A DNA stretch of 62,754 bases, taken from NCBI RefSeq assembly GCF_001273955.1, contig NZ_LIGI01000001.1:2375032-2437785 (forward strand), given 5' to 3'. Positions 15,222-24,300 of this stretch are shown here, piece after piece (the first letter of the stretch is position 1; every line of letters starts with the position of its first letter). This DNA comes from Bacillus sp. FJAT-27245. GTDB lineage: Bacteria > Bacillota > Bacilli > Bacillales > Cytobacillaceae. The position numbers and the translations under genes were made by a program. The notes below the pieces were generated by a model that was not told the DNA's origin, ran no database searches, and saw only the letters and a list, made by a program, of their open reading frames with translations.

Positions 15222-15520
15222 CAGCAATCGCCCTCCTTTATTCACTCAGATTGAACGTCCAAGTTCCATTTTATATTATAACAAATAAGCAATAAATCCT
15301 AACGCCGTGCATGGCAAAGTGCCTTTTTTCGTTAGCCTGGAAAAGGTATTTAACTCATATAATTAATGAAGGCTCTTAGTTTATAGAAATTGGTTATTTT
15401 TTAAAGGGGTTCATCACCATTAGATGTGATTTTCCTTCTCTGCTCCTGTCCGTCACTAAGTTGCCTTTGCCAATAAAACCGCCTTTTAAAGTGAAGAACT
15501 AAATATAATGAGTTCAATTG
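15222..15520. other. intergenic region, no gene seen
   Basis: About 300 bases between mug and the next minus-strand gene's terminator. Frames are short and lack ribosome binding sites. The mug promoter should lie in 15240-15300. Confidence 0.5.
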
Positions 15521-15521
15521 C

Positions 15522-15546
15522 AAAAAGCCGCTAAAGCGGCTTTTTG
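15522..15546. terminator. terminator hairpin
   Basis: AAAAAGCCGC TAAA GCGGCTTTTT, perfectly symmetric, directly after the stop codon of the 15549-15821 minus-strand gene. Confidence 0.85.
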
Positions 15547-15548
15547 GA

Positions 15549-15821
15549 TTATTGATTCGACTTGTCGCCCTGCTTTCCCATCGCCTTGTTCGGAAAAAGT
15601 TCATTCGAAAATTCAGCCAGGGCCGTATTGCCAGCCATAGGGGCCATTAGCCGTTCTGCAGCCTGTTGAATCTTAGGAAGGACATTACGGTAACGGGTCT
15701 TTCTTAGCCCTAATGCTGTGGCACTTATCCCAACACCAATAAGAGAAGCCCAGAACATCCGTTTACTCTGCCTTCCGTTTGCCAGCCCCCGCAATATGGA
15801 CGCAACCATTTGCATATTCAT
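15549..15821 (-). CDS. hypothetical protein, 90 aa, possible membrane anchor
   Basis: Not recognised. The start at 15821 is chosen because AAGGGGTG lies 7 nt before the ATG. The protein begins with an amphipathic stretch, has one hydrophobic segment (about 25-41, FWASLIGVGISATALGL) and a basic RKTRYRN immediately after it, then a soluble tail rich in Ala, Met and Lys. One membrane pass with a cytoplasmic basic flank is likely. It is monocistronic with its own terminator. Confidence 0.65.
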   Translation of the reverse strand: MNMQMVASILRGLANGRQSKRMFWASLIGVGISATALGLRKTRYRNVLPKIQQAAERLMAPMAGNTALAEFSNELFPNKAMGKQGDKSNQ

Positions 15822-15952
15822 GTGCAGGCACCCCTTCCATGATAGTGGATCCCGCAAAAGGATTCCGTTATTAGTATCTTTTATTAAGGAGTGCAAATAC
15901 TATTCCAATTCATCCAGTAATGGAAGATTTGGCTTTGGGAATGAATCCAAAG

Positions 15953-15980
15953 AAAAAGAGCCGTAATTGGCTCATTGATA
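15953..15980 (-). terminator. terminator after cwlJ
   Basis: Minus-strand GAGCC AATTAC GGCTC followed by TTTTTC, 16 bases after the cwlJ stop. Confidence 0.7.
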
Positions 15981-15993
15981 GTTGGGTAAAAAT

Positions 15994-16422
15994 TCAAAAT
16001 GTATTATATATGTTTGGGCATTCCTCTCCCGTCGGCTCATAAAAGCAATGGAGCTTAAATTTCCCGACAAACGGCTGGTTAAACCACGTAGCCGGGCAGT
16101 CGCCAGCAGGCCGGAAATACCAAAGGCTGTATTTCGCAGGCCACACCCTTTCCCCATTTACCGCTCTTCTGGCAAGCCTTCTTTCCTTATCCCTTGCCCG
16201 CTGATAAAAGTAGCCGTGCTGAACCGCTTCGAATGCATGTTCCTGAAAAACCATTTGGCGAATAGTCCGTATATTTTTGAAATCCGAACAATCGCCCCTT
16301 ACCCTATTCACTCCGACATTGCCGACCATGAGCATACCCTGCAAGCCTTCACCTTCCGCCTCTGCCCTTAGAAGACGCGCCAACAAGTCAATATCTGCAT
16401 CGGTAGCCTTGATTACCGCCAC
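15994..16422 (-). CDS. cwlJ: spore cortex-lytic cell wall hydrolase CwlJ
   Basis: SleB-type hydrolase in the spore coat needed for cortex breakdown during germination, especially with Ca-dipicolinate; 142 aa. The sequence matches CwlJ end to end: DLLARLLRAEAEGEG (catalytic Glu), MVGNVGVNRV, HGYFYQRARD, WPAKYSLWYFRP and GEECPNIYNTF at the C-terminus. The GTG at 16422 is chosen because GGAGGTGG ends 5 nt upstream. CwlJ usually depends on GerQ, encoded next to it in B. subtilis; no gerQ is adjacent here. No signal peptide, as expected for this coat enzyme made in the mother cell. Confidence 0.96.
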   Translation of the reverse strand: MAVIKATDADIDLLARLLRAEAEGEGLQGMLMVGNVGVNRVRGDCSDFKNIRTIRQMVFQEHAFEAVQHGYFYQRARDKERRLARRAVNGERVWPAKYSLWYFRPAGDCPATWFNQPFVGKFKLHCFYEPTGEECPNIYNTF

Positions 16423-16627
16423 TTTTCCACCTCCAGATCCTCCTTTCATATCCTATTCCGCTTTCGATCGTAGTTGACGGATATACCGTGAAGGAACTGG
16501 ATATGGCGGGCTTTCAATAACCCACGAGTTCAGGAAGCCGATCCCAAAACGCGAAAAATCCTTAACGGAAGGCAACGGACAGAATTTGTGGCCCGTACCG
16601 TGCAAAAACCAGTTCAACGGGCAGATT

Positions 16628-16879
16628 TTAACGCTGCCTGCTTTTCTGCTTTTCCATAATTTCATATGACTTTTCAATGATGTCCATCAGCACATCGCCT
16701 TTGTAAATTCTCCCAACCTTTGTATTTTCCTGGTAGTACGCCACAATTTCATCCAACTTTTCATAAACGTCTTTTGTAATCCTTACATTCAGCTGAATAC
16801 GTTGGTCCTCCACCAAAAATCCACTCCCTGCCATAGTGCTATTAGCTGCTAGCAAATTGTTAGCAGTCTGTTGCCACAT
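16628..16879 (-). CDS. ribbon-helix-helix-like small protein, 83 aa
   Basis: A small charged protein with a segment QRIQLNVRITKDVYEKLDEI (about 27-46) that has the beta-strand/helix pattern of ribbon-helix-helix DNA-binding proteins, followed by a helical lysine-rich tail. The ATG at 16879 follows GAAGGGGG at 7 nt. A second Met at residue 16 lacks such a signal. There is no partner gene with toxin character next to it. It could be a free-standing regulator. Confidence 0.65.
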   Translation of the reverse strand: MWQQTANNLLAANSTMAGSGFLVEDQRIQLNVRITKDVYEKLDEIVAYYQENTKVGRIYKGDVLMDIIEKSYEIMEKQKSRQR

Positions 16880-16980
16880 GCTATATCCCCTTCATTATAA
16901 CGTTTCACTCCGGAAAGTAAATAGTTATAAACTTTGCCTCTATTCAAAAGAAAATAAGGCGGCATCGCGTGTATGCCCCC

Positions 16981-17739
16981 TCATTTTCCAACCAATTTCA
17001 ATCCGTTTTCGCCATTGGGGCCAAGAATCCTTTCAAGTATTTCATCCACGTAGTTATGAAAAGCACGGTTTGCGCGCTGCCTTGGACGGGGAAGGTCGAT
17101 GGTCCGATTCATGACAATTTTTCCGGCTTCAATGAGAACCACCCGGTCGGCGATGGCCACTGCCTCTTCCACATCATGTGTAACAAGGATAGCGGTAAAC
17201 CCTTTTTCCCTCCAAATCCGTTCAATCAAATCTTGCATCTCGATTCGGGTCAATGCATCGAGTGCTCCAAGCGGCTCATCTAGAAGCAAAATGTCCGGCT
17301 CATGGACAAGCGCCCTCGCGAGTGCGACACGCTGTTTTTGTCCCCCCGAGAGTTTTGATGGCCAGTCTTTGCTCCGGTCTTCAAGCCCGACATTCCGAAG
17401 AGCAAGGAGCGCATTATCCAACCACTCGCCATTAAGGCCTAACCCGATGTTCTTTAATACGCTTTTCCACGGGAGAAGCCTTCCATCCTGGAACATAATT
17501 CTTGCGTGCGGATTTAAACCTTTCAGTTCCTCCCCCTTTATATAAATCCTTCCTTGGTGTTGTCCCTCAAGCCCGGCAATCAGGCGCAAAAGCGTGCTCT
17601 TGCCGCATCCGCTCTTCCCGACAATGGAAATAAATTCCCCGGGAGCAGCAGAAAAGTCGATTCCGTCCAGGACAATCCTTGGTCCGTACTGTTTTTTTAC
17701 ACCTTTCAGCAGCAAATAAGCCGATTCCCCCTGTTTCAC
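16981..17739 (-). CDS. ssuB: sulfonate ABC transporter ATP-binding protein
   Basis: Energises uptake of aliphatic sulfonates as sulfur source; about 252 aa. Walker A GKSGCGKST, signature LSGGQKQRVALARAL, Walker B ILLLDEPLGALD and the His switch LVTHDVEEA are all present. The GTG at 17739 is preferred because GGGGGG lies 7 nt upstream; an ATG at 17766 overlapping ssuC is possible but lacks a good ribosome site. It is the last gene of ssuA-ssuC-ssuB. Confidence 0.93.
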   Translation of the reverse strand: MKQGESAYLLLKGVKKQYGPRIVLDGIDFSAAPGEFISIVGKSGCGKSTLLRLIAGLEGQHQGRIYIKGEELKGLNPHARIMFQDGRLLPWKSVLKNIGLGLNGEWLDNALLALRNVGLEDRSKDWPSKLSGGQKQRVALARALVHEPDILLLDEPLGALDALTRIEMQDLIERIWREKGFTAILVTHDVEEAVAIADRVVLIEAGKIVMNRTIDLPRPRQRANRAFHNYVDEILERILGPNGENGLKLVGK

Positions 17740-17753
17740 TTTGTTCCCCCCTG

Positions 17754-18518
17754 TTAAGAATCCCATTTAAGCCATTTGCCTTCCATTGCCCTAGCAATCA
17801 CATCGGATAGCTTACCAAATAGCGCGTATAGGAGAATGCTTAAAACGATTACATCCATTTGGAAAAATTCCCTGGCATTCATCGCCATGTAACCAATACC
17901 CGATTGTGCGGAGATTGTTTCAGCGACAATCAGCGTCAACCACATAACGCCAAGTGAAAATCGGACACCGACGAGAATTGAGGACAGTGCGCCAGGAAAA
18001 ATAACCGTAAAAAATAGTTTTGTTCCCTTTAAGCCATACGCCTTCCCCATTTCGACCAGCCCTTTATCGACCGACTTTATCCCGTGGAAAGTATTAATGT
18101 AAATAGGGAATAGCACTCCAAGCGCCACAAGGAAAACCTTGGATGTTTCATCAATGCCGAACCAGAGAATAACTAGCGGTATTAGCGCCAGGTGAGGAAT
18201 GGTCCTTAGCATTTGGACCGAAGTATCCAAAAGCATCTCTGAATATTTAAATAGCCCATTGAATAAGCCGAGCAAAAAGCCGATCGTTCCGCCAATGGCG
18301 AACCCGGCCACTGCTCTTCCAAGGCTCACCCAAATGTGTCCGGCAAGCTCACCTGATTGAACCAAGGCATAGGCAGCTTTTACTACATCGGTAGGCGCAG
18401 GGAGGATTTTGGCAGGGATGAATCCCAGCGAGGATAAAACTTGCCAGAAACCGAGAATGAGCATTGGAAAGGCCCAGGGAATGGCTTGCGGCAATAATCG
18501 TTTCATAAATGGCTTCAA
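17754..18518 (-). CDS. ssuC: sulfonate ABC transporter permease
   Basis: An inner-membrane permease of 254 aa with about six helices and the binding-protein-dependent EAA-like loop GLVEMGKAYGLKGTKLFFTVIFPGALSSILVG shortened here to its key part EMGKAYG...PGALSS. It forms the channel of the sulfonate/taurine-type importer with SsuB. The stop lies 14 bp before the chosen ssuB start and the gene begins 17 bp after ssuA. Confidence 0.94.
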   Translation of the reverse strand: MKPFMKRLLPQAIPWAFPMLILGFWQVLSSLGFIPAKILPAPTDVVKAAYALVQSGELAGHIWVSLGRAVAGFAIGGTIGFLLGLFNGLFKYSEMLLDTSVQMLRTIPHLALIPLVILWFGIDETSKVFLVALGVLFPIYINTFHGIKSVDKGLVEMGKAYGLKGTKLFFTVIFPGALSSILVGVRFSLGVMWLTLIVAETISAQSGIGYMAMNAREFFQMDVIVLSILLYALFGKLSDVIARAMEGKWLKWDS

Positions 18519-18535
18519 TCAAAATGCCTCCCCTG

Positions 18536-19519
18536 CTAATTTTGCATGGCATCCTTTACATTTATTTCTTTCGGGATGATTCCTAACTTAAAGAACGTAT
18601 CGGCGATTTCTTGTTGTTCCCGTTTGATTTGCCCATTGATTTCATCCACCCCATAAACCCTTCGTTTTACTGCCACTTCCAACGATTGTTCATCTATTTT
18701 TAAAATGGGGGCAAGCATCCCAACAAGCTCCTCGTGATGGGAATTCGCCCATTCAGACGAACGTTTTATTTCATCCAGAATCTGGTCGATTATCTTCGGA
18801 TGTTCCTTCGCAAAGGTAGTGCTGGCCAGAAAAAAATCCCTATCCGTTGTGAGCCCTTCACCGTTAACGAGCATTCTTGCTCCAGAACCGATTTCAGCCG
18901 CGGACGTAAAGGGGTCCCATACAACCCATGCGTCAATATTTCCTTTTTCGAACGCCACCCTGCCATCGCCGGGAGCAAGGAATGCTGGCTCAATATCCGA
19001 ATAGGAAAGCCCTGCTTTTTCCAATCCCTTAATCAGCAAATAATGTGAACTCGACCCTTTTGCAAAGCCCACCGTCTTCCCTTTCAAATCCTCGACCGTT
19101 TTGATGGGCGAATCCTTCTTGACCAATATCGCGCTTCCGTTGAATTTTGGTTTTCCCGCTGCAATATAGACAAAAGGCGCACCAGCCGCCTGTGCGAATA
19201 TTGGGGGTGAATCTCCTGTCCTTCCAAAGTCAATGGTGCCTGCATTCAGCGCTTCGACAAGTGCAGGCCCTGCCTGGAATTCCTTCCATTCGACAGCAAT
19301 ACCTTTTTTTTCAAGCGTTTCATCAAGGGTGCCAAGCGATTTCAAAATGACAAGCGGACCGTTCTTTTGATAGCCAATTCTGATTGTCTTCACCGTTTTC
19401 TCTTCCGCCCCGGCTTTCACATCTGTTTTCTTTGTTTCCGAACATCCCGAGAGAAACGTGAAAGCCGTAAAGAATACGAGCAGCCAATAAAGAGTCCCTT
19501 TCGCTCTAAACAATCTCAT
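18536..19519 (-). CDS. ssuA: aliphatic sulfonate-binding lipoprotein
   Basis: The 327-aa solute-binding subunit, lipid-anchored outside the membrane. The lipobox is FLSGC (Cys about residue 26). The mature part has the NitT/TauT/SsuA pattern: IRIGYQKNGPLVILK, GTIDFGRTGDSPPIFAQAAG, KGKTVGFAKGSSSHYLL and IDAWVVWDPFTSAAE. These fit the SsuA branch better than nitrate or thiamine-precursor binding proteins. It heads the operon; I see no SAM riboswitch in the 170 bases upstream. Confidence 0.94.
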   Translation of the reverse strand: MRLFRAKGTLYWLLVFFTAFTFLSGCSETKKTDVKAGAEEKTVKTIRIGYQKNGPLVILKSLGTLDETLEKKGIAVEWKEFQAGPALVEALNAGTIDFGRTGDSPPIFAQAAGAPFVYIAAGKPKFNGSAILVKKDSPIKTVEDLKGKTVGFAKGSSSHYLLIKGLEKAGLSYSDIEPAFLAPGDGRVAFEKGNIDAWVVWDPFTSAAEIGSGARMLVNGEGLTTDRDFFLASTTFAKEHPKIIDQILDEIKRSSEWANSHHEELVGMLAPILKIDEQSLEVAVKRRVYGVDEINGQIKREQQEIADTFFKLGIIPKEINVKDAMQN

Positions 19520-19692
19520 AGGGTTCCATCCCTTTCAAAGAATTTGGGCGTACGTCTACCTGTTTTAAACTATGAAAATTAGAAGGATGCGTTCCTGTCC
19601 AATAAAATTTGTTCTTGCGAGGAAGGTTTGTACTATTCCTTTACGATCCGAGCATATATTGAAAAAGAACCTCGTCCAAGATGGAGGGCTAT

Positions 19693-19965
19693 ATGTTTAC
19701 TGTTATTGAAAAAACTGTTTTGGCCATGTCGTTATTGCGGATTGTCTCGGGTGGTATAGAAATTTTCGCCGCGCTTCTGATGATCAAGTTCAATGCTGTA
19801 GAAAAAGCTTTGCTGATCAACAGTTCCCTGGCATTAATCGGGCCGCTTATTTTGTTGTCAACAACTACTATTGGCTTGATAGGAATAGTAGAAAAGGTGT
19901 CATTAATAAAGATGGTATGGGTTTTCGCGGGCGTCGCCTGCATACTCTATGGTGTAAAACAATAA
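19693..19965 (+). CDS. yqhV: YqhV-family membrane protein (DUF2619)
   Basis: A 90-aa protein with three predicted membrane helices. LLRIVSGGIEIFAALLMIKFNAVEKAL is the family hallmark, in which LRI.SG.IE..AA..M is conserved. In B. subtilis yqhV sits just upstream of spoIIIA; its function is unknown. The ATG at 19693 follows GGAGGG by 5 nt. Here it stands alone with a terminator 14 bases downstream. Confidence 0.88.
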   Translation: MFTVIEKTVLAMSLLRIVSGGIEIFAALLMIKFNAVEKALLINSSLALIGPLILLSTTTIGLIGIVEKVSLIKMVWVFAGVACILYGVKQ

Positions 19966-19978
19966 GGATTCTTAGGAC

Positions 19979-20010
19979 AAAAAAACGGCCATTTGTGCCG
20001 TTTTTTTATT
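19979..20010 (+). terminator. terminator after yqhV-like gene
   Basis: AAACGGC ATTTGT GCCGTTT followed by TTTTATTT. Confidence 0.85.
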
Positions 20011-20129
20011 TAAATTTTCCGGAATGGATTTGCGTGTGTGTTTTTCCAGACATGGAAAATAGTTTCATGCTATTTTTATGGTTTTCCACAAATACTAACC
20101 GCAAGCATGCAGAGAATGGAGTGATAGCC

Positions 20130-20630
20130 ATGGGTATCATGAGTGGAAACCCGCAGGATGAACCTTTACACGCGGGGGAGGTTTTTCATCTATGGTCGCA
20201 TTTGCTGGGCACAAAAGCATATCTTGTCGCCTTGCAGGTTTTTTCGAACCATTCGGGCGACCATGACCTTAAAGTGTTTATCGAGGATTTCATGGAGAAT
20301 TGCGTAAAACAGGAAGAACAGCAAGTTGAGGGTGTATTAAAGGAAAATGGCATTCGCCTTCCGCCCGCCCCGCCTGACAGGCCGAATGTATCAACCGAAG
20401 AGATACCCGCCGGGGCACGCTTCAACGATTCGGAAATCGCGGCTCTTTTAACAAAGGACATAACAGGCGCGAATGTTCTGGCAAGCTATATAATGGGCCT
20501 CTCTCTAAGGGCAGATATCCGCGAAATGTTCGGTGATTTCCTGACGCAAAAAACAGAGTACGCGGATAAACTTGCCGCAATCAACAAGGAAAAAGGATGG
20601 CTTGTACTGCCGCCTTTAAATTTGAAATAG
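20130..20630 (+). CDS. DUF3231 family protein
   Basis: A soluble helical protein of 166 aa. It contains HAGEVFHLWSHLLGTKAYL near the N-terminus and DFLTQKTEYADKLAAI near the end, the pattern of DUF3231 proteins. These are ferritin-like/DUF3231 four-helix proteins common as tandem paralogs in Bacillus and unknown in function; full-length members have two such units, this one has a single unit. The ATG at 20130 follows GGAGTGAT. The gene ends 30 bp before the MFS gene and may share its transcript. Confidence 0.82.
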   Translation: MGIMSGNPQDEPLHAGEVFHLWSHLLGTKAYLVALQVFSNHSGDHDLKVFIEDFMENCVKQEEQQVEGVLKENGIRLPPAPPDRPNVSTEEIPAGARFNDSEIAALLTKDITGANVLASYIMGLSLRADIREMFGDFLTQKTEYADKLAAINKEKGWLVLPPLNLK

Positions 20631-20660
20631 TGCCATTCAAAACAAAGGATGTGTATCCTG

Positions 20661-21902
20661 GTGGGAAGTAAGAATAACGGCATGACAGTCGCAGCCATTG
20701 GCTCAATTCCATTAATAATGACACTGGGAAATTCAATGCTCATCCCAATTCTCCCCCAAATGAAAGAAAAGCTTGGTTTGACCCCGCTTCAAACGAGCAT
20801 GACTATTACGGTTTTTTCGATTGCGGCCGCGCTTTTCATCCCGGTCCTCGGCTATTTATCGGACAGATTTTCAAGAAAAGTCATTATCCTGCCGGCATTA
20901 ATCCTTTACGGAGCCGGAGGGCTATTGGCCGGTTTTGCGGCAACGAGCTTCCCTAGCGCCTATTGGTGGATACTTGCCGGGCGGACGATGCAAGGAATTG
21001 GCGCGGCGGGTACTGCCCCAATCGCCATGGCATTGACCGGGGATTTGTTTAAGGGAGGGGAACAAAGCAAGGTGCTGGGAATTGTCGAAGCGTCAAATGG
21101 TCTTGGAAAAGTCCTTTCTCCCATCCTTGGGGCTCTTTTTGGCCTTTTGGCGTGGTTTGCGGTTTTCTTTGCTTTTCCGGCAATCTGTTTAGTTTCAATA
21201 ACGCTTACGTTGTTTTTCATTAAAGAAAAAAGCCACCGCCAGGCGCCTCCGCCATTTGGCAAATACATGAGGGGGTTGGCAAGTGTTTTCAAATTTGAAG
21301 GACGCTGGCTATTGACAGCTTATTTCGCAGGGGCTGTCTGCCTATTCACCCTTTTTGGGATCCTCTTTTACCTTTCGGATGTCCTGGAAAAACAGTACGG
21401 CATTGACGGAGTCGTAAAAGGATTGATCTTGGCGATTCCCCTGCTTGTAATGGGCGGGACCTCCTATCTTACAGGAAGCCGGATTGGGAAAAATACCGCG
21501 GCAATGAAACGCCTGATTGTTATCGGCCTCGGCTTGATGACAGTTTCATACGCACTTCTTGTTTTCTTTGAAAAGCTTGTACCATTTTTATTTGTGCTTA
21601 TCCTGAGCAGCATTGGGACCGGCCTCGTTCTCCCATGCCTGAACAGCCTCATTACAGGATCTGTTGGAAAAGAAAGGCGTGGGTTTGTTACGTCGCTATA
21701 TGGTTCTGTGAGGTTTATTGGCGTCGCCATCGGCCCTCCAATTTTTACAAGGTTGATGGATTGGACGAGGCCAGGGATGTTCCTGACCATCGCTTCCTTG
21801 ACGCTGATCGCCGGAATCCTTGCCCTTGCCCTAATCCATGTCCCAAACAAAGGTGATGAAAAAGATAAAACCAAATATTCGTTCCGATATAATTATATAT
21901 AG
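20661..21902 (+). CDS. MFS transporter, drug-efflux type
   Basis: A 12-helix major facilitator of about 413 aa. It has the loop 2-3 motif [15 protein letters not shown] and the antiporter motif C-like [26 protein letters not shown] region. The closest character is the Bmr/NorA/EmrD drug:H+ antiporter group. The substrate cannot be read from sequence. AAAGGA precedes the GTG at 20661; an ATG at 20649 overlaps that box and is less likely. Transcribed with the DUF3231 gene upstream. Confidence 0.85.
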   Translation: MGSKNNGMTVAAIGSIPLIMTLGNSMLIPILPQMKEKLGLTPLQTSMTITVFSIAAALFIPVLGYLSDRFSRKVIILPALILYGAGGLLAGFAATSFPSAYWWILAGRTMQGIGAAGTAPIAMALTGDLFKGGEQSKVLGIVEASNGLGKVLSPILGALFGLLAWFAVFFAFPAICLVSITLTLFFIKEKSHRQAPPPFGKYMRGLASVFKFEGRWLLTAYFAGAVCLFTLFGILFYLSDVLEKQYGIDGVVKGLILAIPLLVMGGTSYLTGSRIGKNTAAMKRLIVIGLGLMTVSYALLVFFEKLVPFLFVLILSSIGTGLVLPCLNSLITGSVGKERRGFVTSLYGSVRFIGVAIGPPIFTRLMDWTRPGMFLTIASLTLIAGILALALIHVPNKGDEKDKTKYSFRYNYI

Positions 21903-21917
21903 CCGGTGCAAATCCTG

Positions 21918-22529
21918 TTACTTTTTCCTAAAGGCAAAAGAGTAAGCATCATACAGGCGGATTTTGAAGACCACGTCGACAATCTTTGTTGAAATCCATT
22001 GGCTTAGGAGCGCCTGTATGATGATTTCCCATTTAATGATCGACGCCGTCAGAAGGAAAATACAACCATTAATCCAGAATAAGGGCCGGCCTGGTAGTGT
22101 TCCCCGCATGGAAGAAATAATGAGAGCCAATACTCCGACTCCCCCATTCGAAACTCCCTGCCTTAGTAGTAGCCCCACCCCGGCCCCAAGGAACAATGAC
22201 CCTGTCACTAAATCAACCCAAACATGCCTGTGGGGAATTGGAATGCCCTTTTGTGAAAAATAAATCGACAGCGACGTTACCGTTATGGCAAACATTGTCC
22301 AAACGGTACACCGATTACCAAGGAATTTAATCGCGATGACAAGCATGGAAAAATTAACTACCCAAAGAGCGAACCCCATATCCAGCAGAAAAAAATGGTG
22401 AAGGAGCACGGCAAGCCCCCCTGCACCGCCGGAAGGGATGCTGTGCGGAAACAAAAAAAGGCCCATGCCAAGCCCCTGGATGAGGCCGCCAGCCGTTACT
22501 ATAGCGCTTTTTCTTAAAAATCTGCCCAT
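21918..22529 (-). CDS. YitT-like membrane protein without DUF2179
   Basis: A membrane protein of about 203 aa with five helices and the DUF161 repeats PSGGAGGLAVLLHH and SNGGVGVLALIISS. Unlike the 272-aa YitT protein at 12371-13189 it lacks the C-terminal DUF2179 domain. Such short forms resemble the YczE/YitT-related group. The ATG at 22529 has AGGGATGG 7 nt upstream; in-frame upstream starts (22568, 22601) would add a basic non-conserved extension. It converges with the MFS gene. Confidence 0.8.
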   Translation of the reverse strand: MGRFLRKSAIVTAGGLIQGLGMGLFLFPHSIPSGGAGGLAVLLHHFFLLDMGFALWVVNFSMLVIAIKFLGNRCTVWTMFAITVTSLSIYFSQKGIPIPHRHVWVDLVTGSLFLGAGVGLLLRQGVSNGGVGVLALIISSMRGTLPGRPLFWINGCIFLLTASIIKWEIIIQALLSQWISTKIVDVVFKIRLYDAYSFAFRKK

Positions 22530-22618
22530 ATACCCCATCCCTGCTTTGCCTGGAAGGCATCTATGTTCCATTTTATTCGTTTCCCCTGAAAAGTAGTACA
22601 AGCAGCTCTAAACAAAGC

Positions 22619-22650
22619 AAAGAGGCAACCCAATTGGATTGCCTCGTTTC
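22619..22650. terminator. terminator after pssA
   Basis: Arms GAGGCAA and TTGCCTC around 22622-22648, directly beyond the pssA stop codon, with flanking A and T runs. Confidence 0.7.
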
Positions 22651-22651
22651 C

Positions 22652-23161
22652 TTATAATTTTTTAATACGGATTGGGCTGACCATCAGGATGGCCAGGATA
22701 ATCGTTATATAGGCATTGCTGTAATCAAACAAAGCCATCCCAGCAATCACCAACCCGGCCAACGGAATAGGTATTCCCATAAAATAGCCGATTGTTGGGC
22801 TTGCACTGAACCTTGCAAGGCGGAGAGCCCCCATCGCAGCATAAAATGTAAATGCAAAAGAGGAAAGCATTGAATGAGGAGCGAGCGTATACACTAGCAG
22901 AGCCGGCGCCACACCAAAACTGACAATATCCGCCAGCGAGTCAAGCTCGACACCAACTTCACTGTTCACTTTCAGCCTTCTCGCTATCCTGCCATCGAAC
23001 AAGTCCATGAGCGCGGCGGCGAAGATAAGCAGTGCCGATATCCAGACAAGGCCGTTCATATTCAAAATGATTGAGAAAACCCCACAGAGCAAATTGGCGA
23101 TCGTAAACCAGTTAGGCAAAGATCGGACGACTGGTGAAGGCATTGCCTCACCCCTTCCCAC
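22652..23161 (-). CDS. pssA: CDP-diacylglycerol-serine O-phosphatidyltransferase
   Basis: Makes phosphatidylserine, precursor of phosphatidylethanolamine, in the membrane; 169 aa, about five helices. The CDP-alcohol phosphatidyltransferase signature D-G-x2-A-R-x8-G-x3-D-x3-D is complete as DGRIARRLKV...GVELDSLAD. In B. subtilis pssA is followed by ybfM and psd; neither is adjacent here. An ATG at residue 7 (MPSPVV) is an alternative start. Confidence 0.95.
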   Translation of the reverse strand: MGRGEAMPSPVVRSLPNWFTIANLLCGVFSIILNMNGLVWISALLIFAAALMDLFDGRIARRLKVNSEVGVELDSLADIVSFGVAPALLVYTLAPHSMLSSFAFTFYAAMGALRLARFSASPTIGYFMGIPIPLAGLVIAGMALFDYSNAYITIILAILMVSPIRIKKL

Positions 23162-23342
23162 TTTATTGCGTTACCTATCCCTCTAATTTCCCTATTTGGA
23201 AGACAAATATTCCACTTTTTGACGGAATCCCTAAATTCAAATTGTTTATTGGCTTAGTATTTTCGGTTTAACCGCGAAGCCGATAAGGAACAATAGGAAC
23301 AGGAAGAATAATGGCTACTTTTAAAATAAGGGGCTTTTTGAA

Positions 23343-23873
23343 ATGAAAAAGGCTGTGTTTTTGGACAGGGATGGAGTCCTGAATGAGGTTTTAACGAAGC
23401 GTGTCAAATTTGTCAATCATCCGCGACAGATATTTCTTTTGGAAGGAGCGGCGGATGCGGTCGCCGAACTTACAAGAGCCGGCTACCCGGTTTTCATTGT
23501 CACGAATCAGGGGGGAATCGGGCTTGGCTTTATGACAGAGGAGAAACTGGAGAAAGTCCACACCCGTCTCATCTCGATGCTGGAGAAAAAAGGCGGCAAG
23601 GTTCTAGATATCGCCTACTGCCCGCATAAACCGAATGCAGGCTGCAGCTGCCGAAAGCCCGAACCTGGAATGCTGACAGACTTGGCCGAAAAACACGGAA
23701 TCAACCTATTCGAATCTGTTATGGTCGGGGACCATGAAAGGGATATTGAAGCGGGCAAAGCGGCCGGATGCAAGACCGTATTTATCGGCACTGGTAAAAC
23801 GGGTGCGGATGCAAGTGCCCCTTCATTGGCGGAGGCTGTTAAGCCAATTTTGTCCCTGCTTGAAAAAAAATGA
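23343..23873 (+). CDS. gmhB: D-glycero-manno-heptose-1,7-bisphosphate 7-phosphatase-like HAD hydrolase
   Basis: A 176-aa HAD phosphatase of the HisB-N/GmhB type. FLDRDGVLN holds the nucleophile and acid Asp, VTNQGGIG is motif II, CPHKPNAGCSCRKPEPGM is the zinc-binding and substrate loop, and VGDHERDIEAG is motif IV. Such enzymes dephosphorylate heptose or related sugar bisphosphates; whether a Gram-positive makes heptose here is unclear, so the substrate may differ. AAGGGG precedes the ATG by 9 nt. The sporulation gene csgA follows 23 bp later. Confidence 0.88.
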   Translation: MKKAVFLDRDGVLNEVLTKRVKFVNHPRQIFLLEGAADAVAELTRAGYPVFIVTNQGGIGLGFMTEEKLEKVHTRLISMLEKKGGKVLDIAYCPHKPNAGCSCRKPEPGMLTDLAEKHGINLFESVMVGDHERDIEAGKAAGCKTVFIGTGKTGADASAPSLAEAVKPILSLLEKK

Positions 23874-23896
23874 CTCACCACTAGGAGGAATTAAAT

Positions 23897-24154
23897 ATGG
23901 CACAAATGGACCAATCTCTAGCTTATCTGAGGGAAATCCTCTCAAATTATACAGAAGGCCATTCAGAAGGAAAAAAGCTTTTCGACTTGTTAAAAAACGA
24001 ATACCAATCAGTTGAACAATTTGCAGAGGATTTGGATGAAGGCGGCGTCAAGTTCCTAAACTCCATCCTTCCTGAGGAAATTGACTATTCCTTAAATGAA
24101 AAGGATGAAGAACGGGCCGGCCAGCTGAATAAGGTATATGAACAATTAATTTAG
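23897..24154 (+). CDS. csgA: sigma-G-dependent small acid-soluble spore protein CsgA
   Basis: An 85-aa acidic helical protein matching B. subtilis CsgA over its whole length: LAYLREILSNYTEGH near the start, YQSVEQFAEDLDEGGVKFLN in the middle and NEKDEERAGQLNKVYEQLI at the end. CsgA is made in the forespore under sigma G; its role in the spore is undefined and it is not a DNA-binding alpha/beta SASP. GGAGG lies 8 nt before the ATG. Confidence 0.88.
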   Translation: MAQMDQSLAYLREILSNYTEGHSEGKKLFDLLKNEYQSVEQFAEDLDEGGVKFLNSILPEEIDYSLNEKDEERAGQLNKVYEQLI

Positions 24155-24300
24155 AACGCAAACGGGAAATCTTTATTTCCCAGGCAAGCGCAAAGACTGA
24201 CAAAAGGCGCTACTATTAGGACTATAGTTTAAACATGAATTGACAAAATCCTTTTGATTACAACAATGTTTTCAATAGAAATCGGAAAGGAGGCTTTAAG

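Noticed and set aside
16453-16640. A minus-strand frame between cwlJ and the ribbon-helix-helix-like gene
   Set aside because: No ribosome site or start near the right place and no recognisable protein; I treat it as spacer.
19520-19690. SAM riboswitch or T-box upstream of ssuA
   Set aside because: Some inverted repeats exist, but the conserved SAM-I core and T-box sequences are absent.
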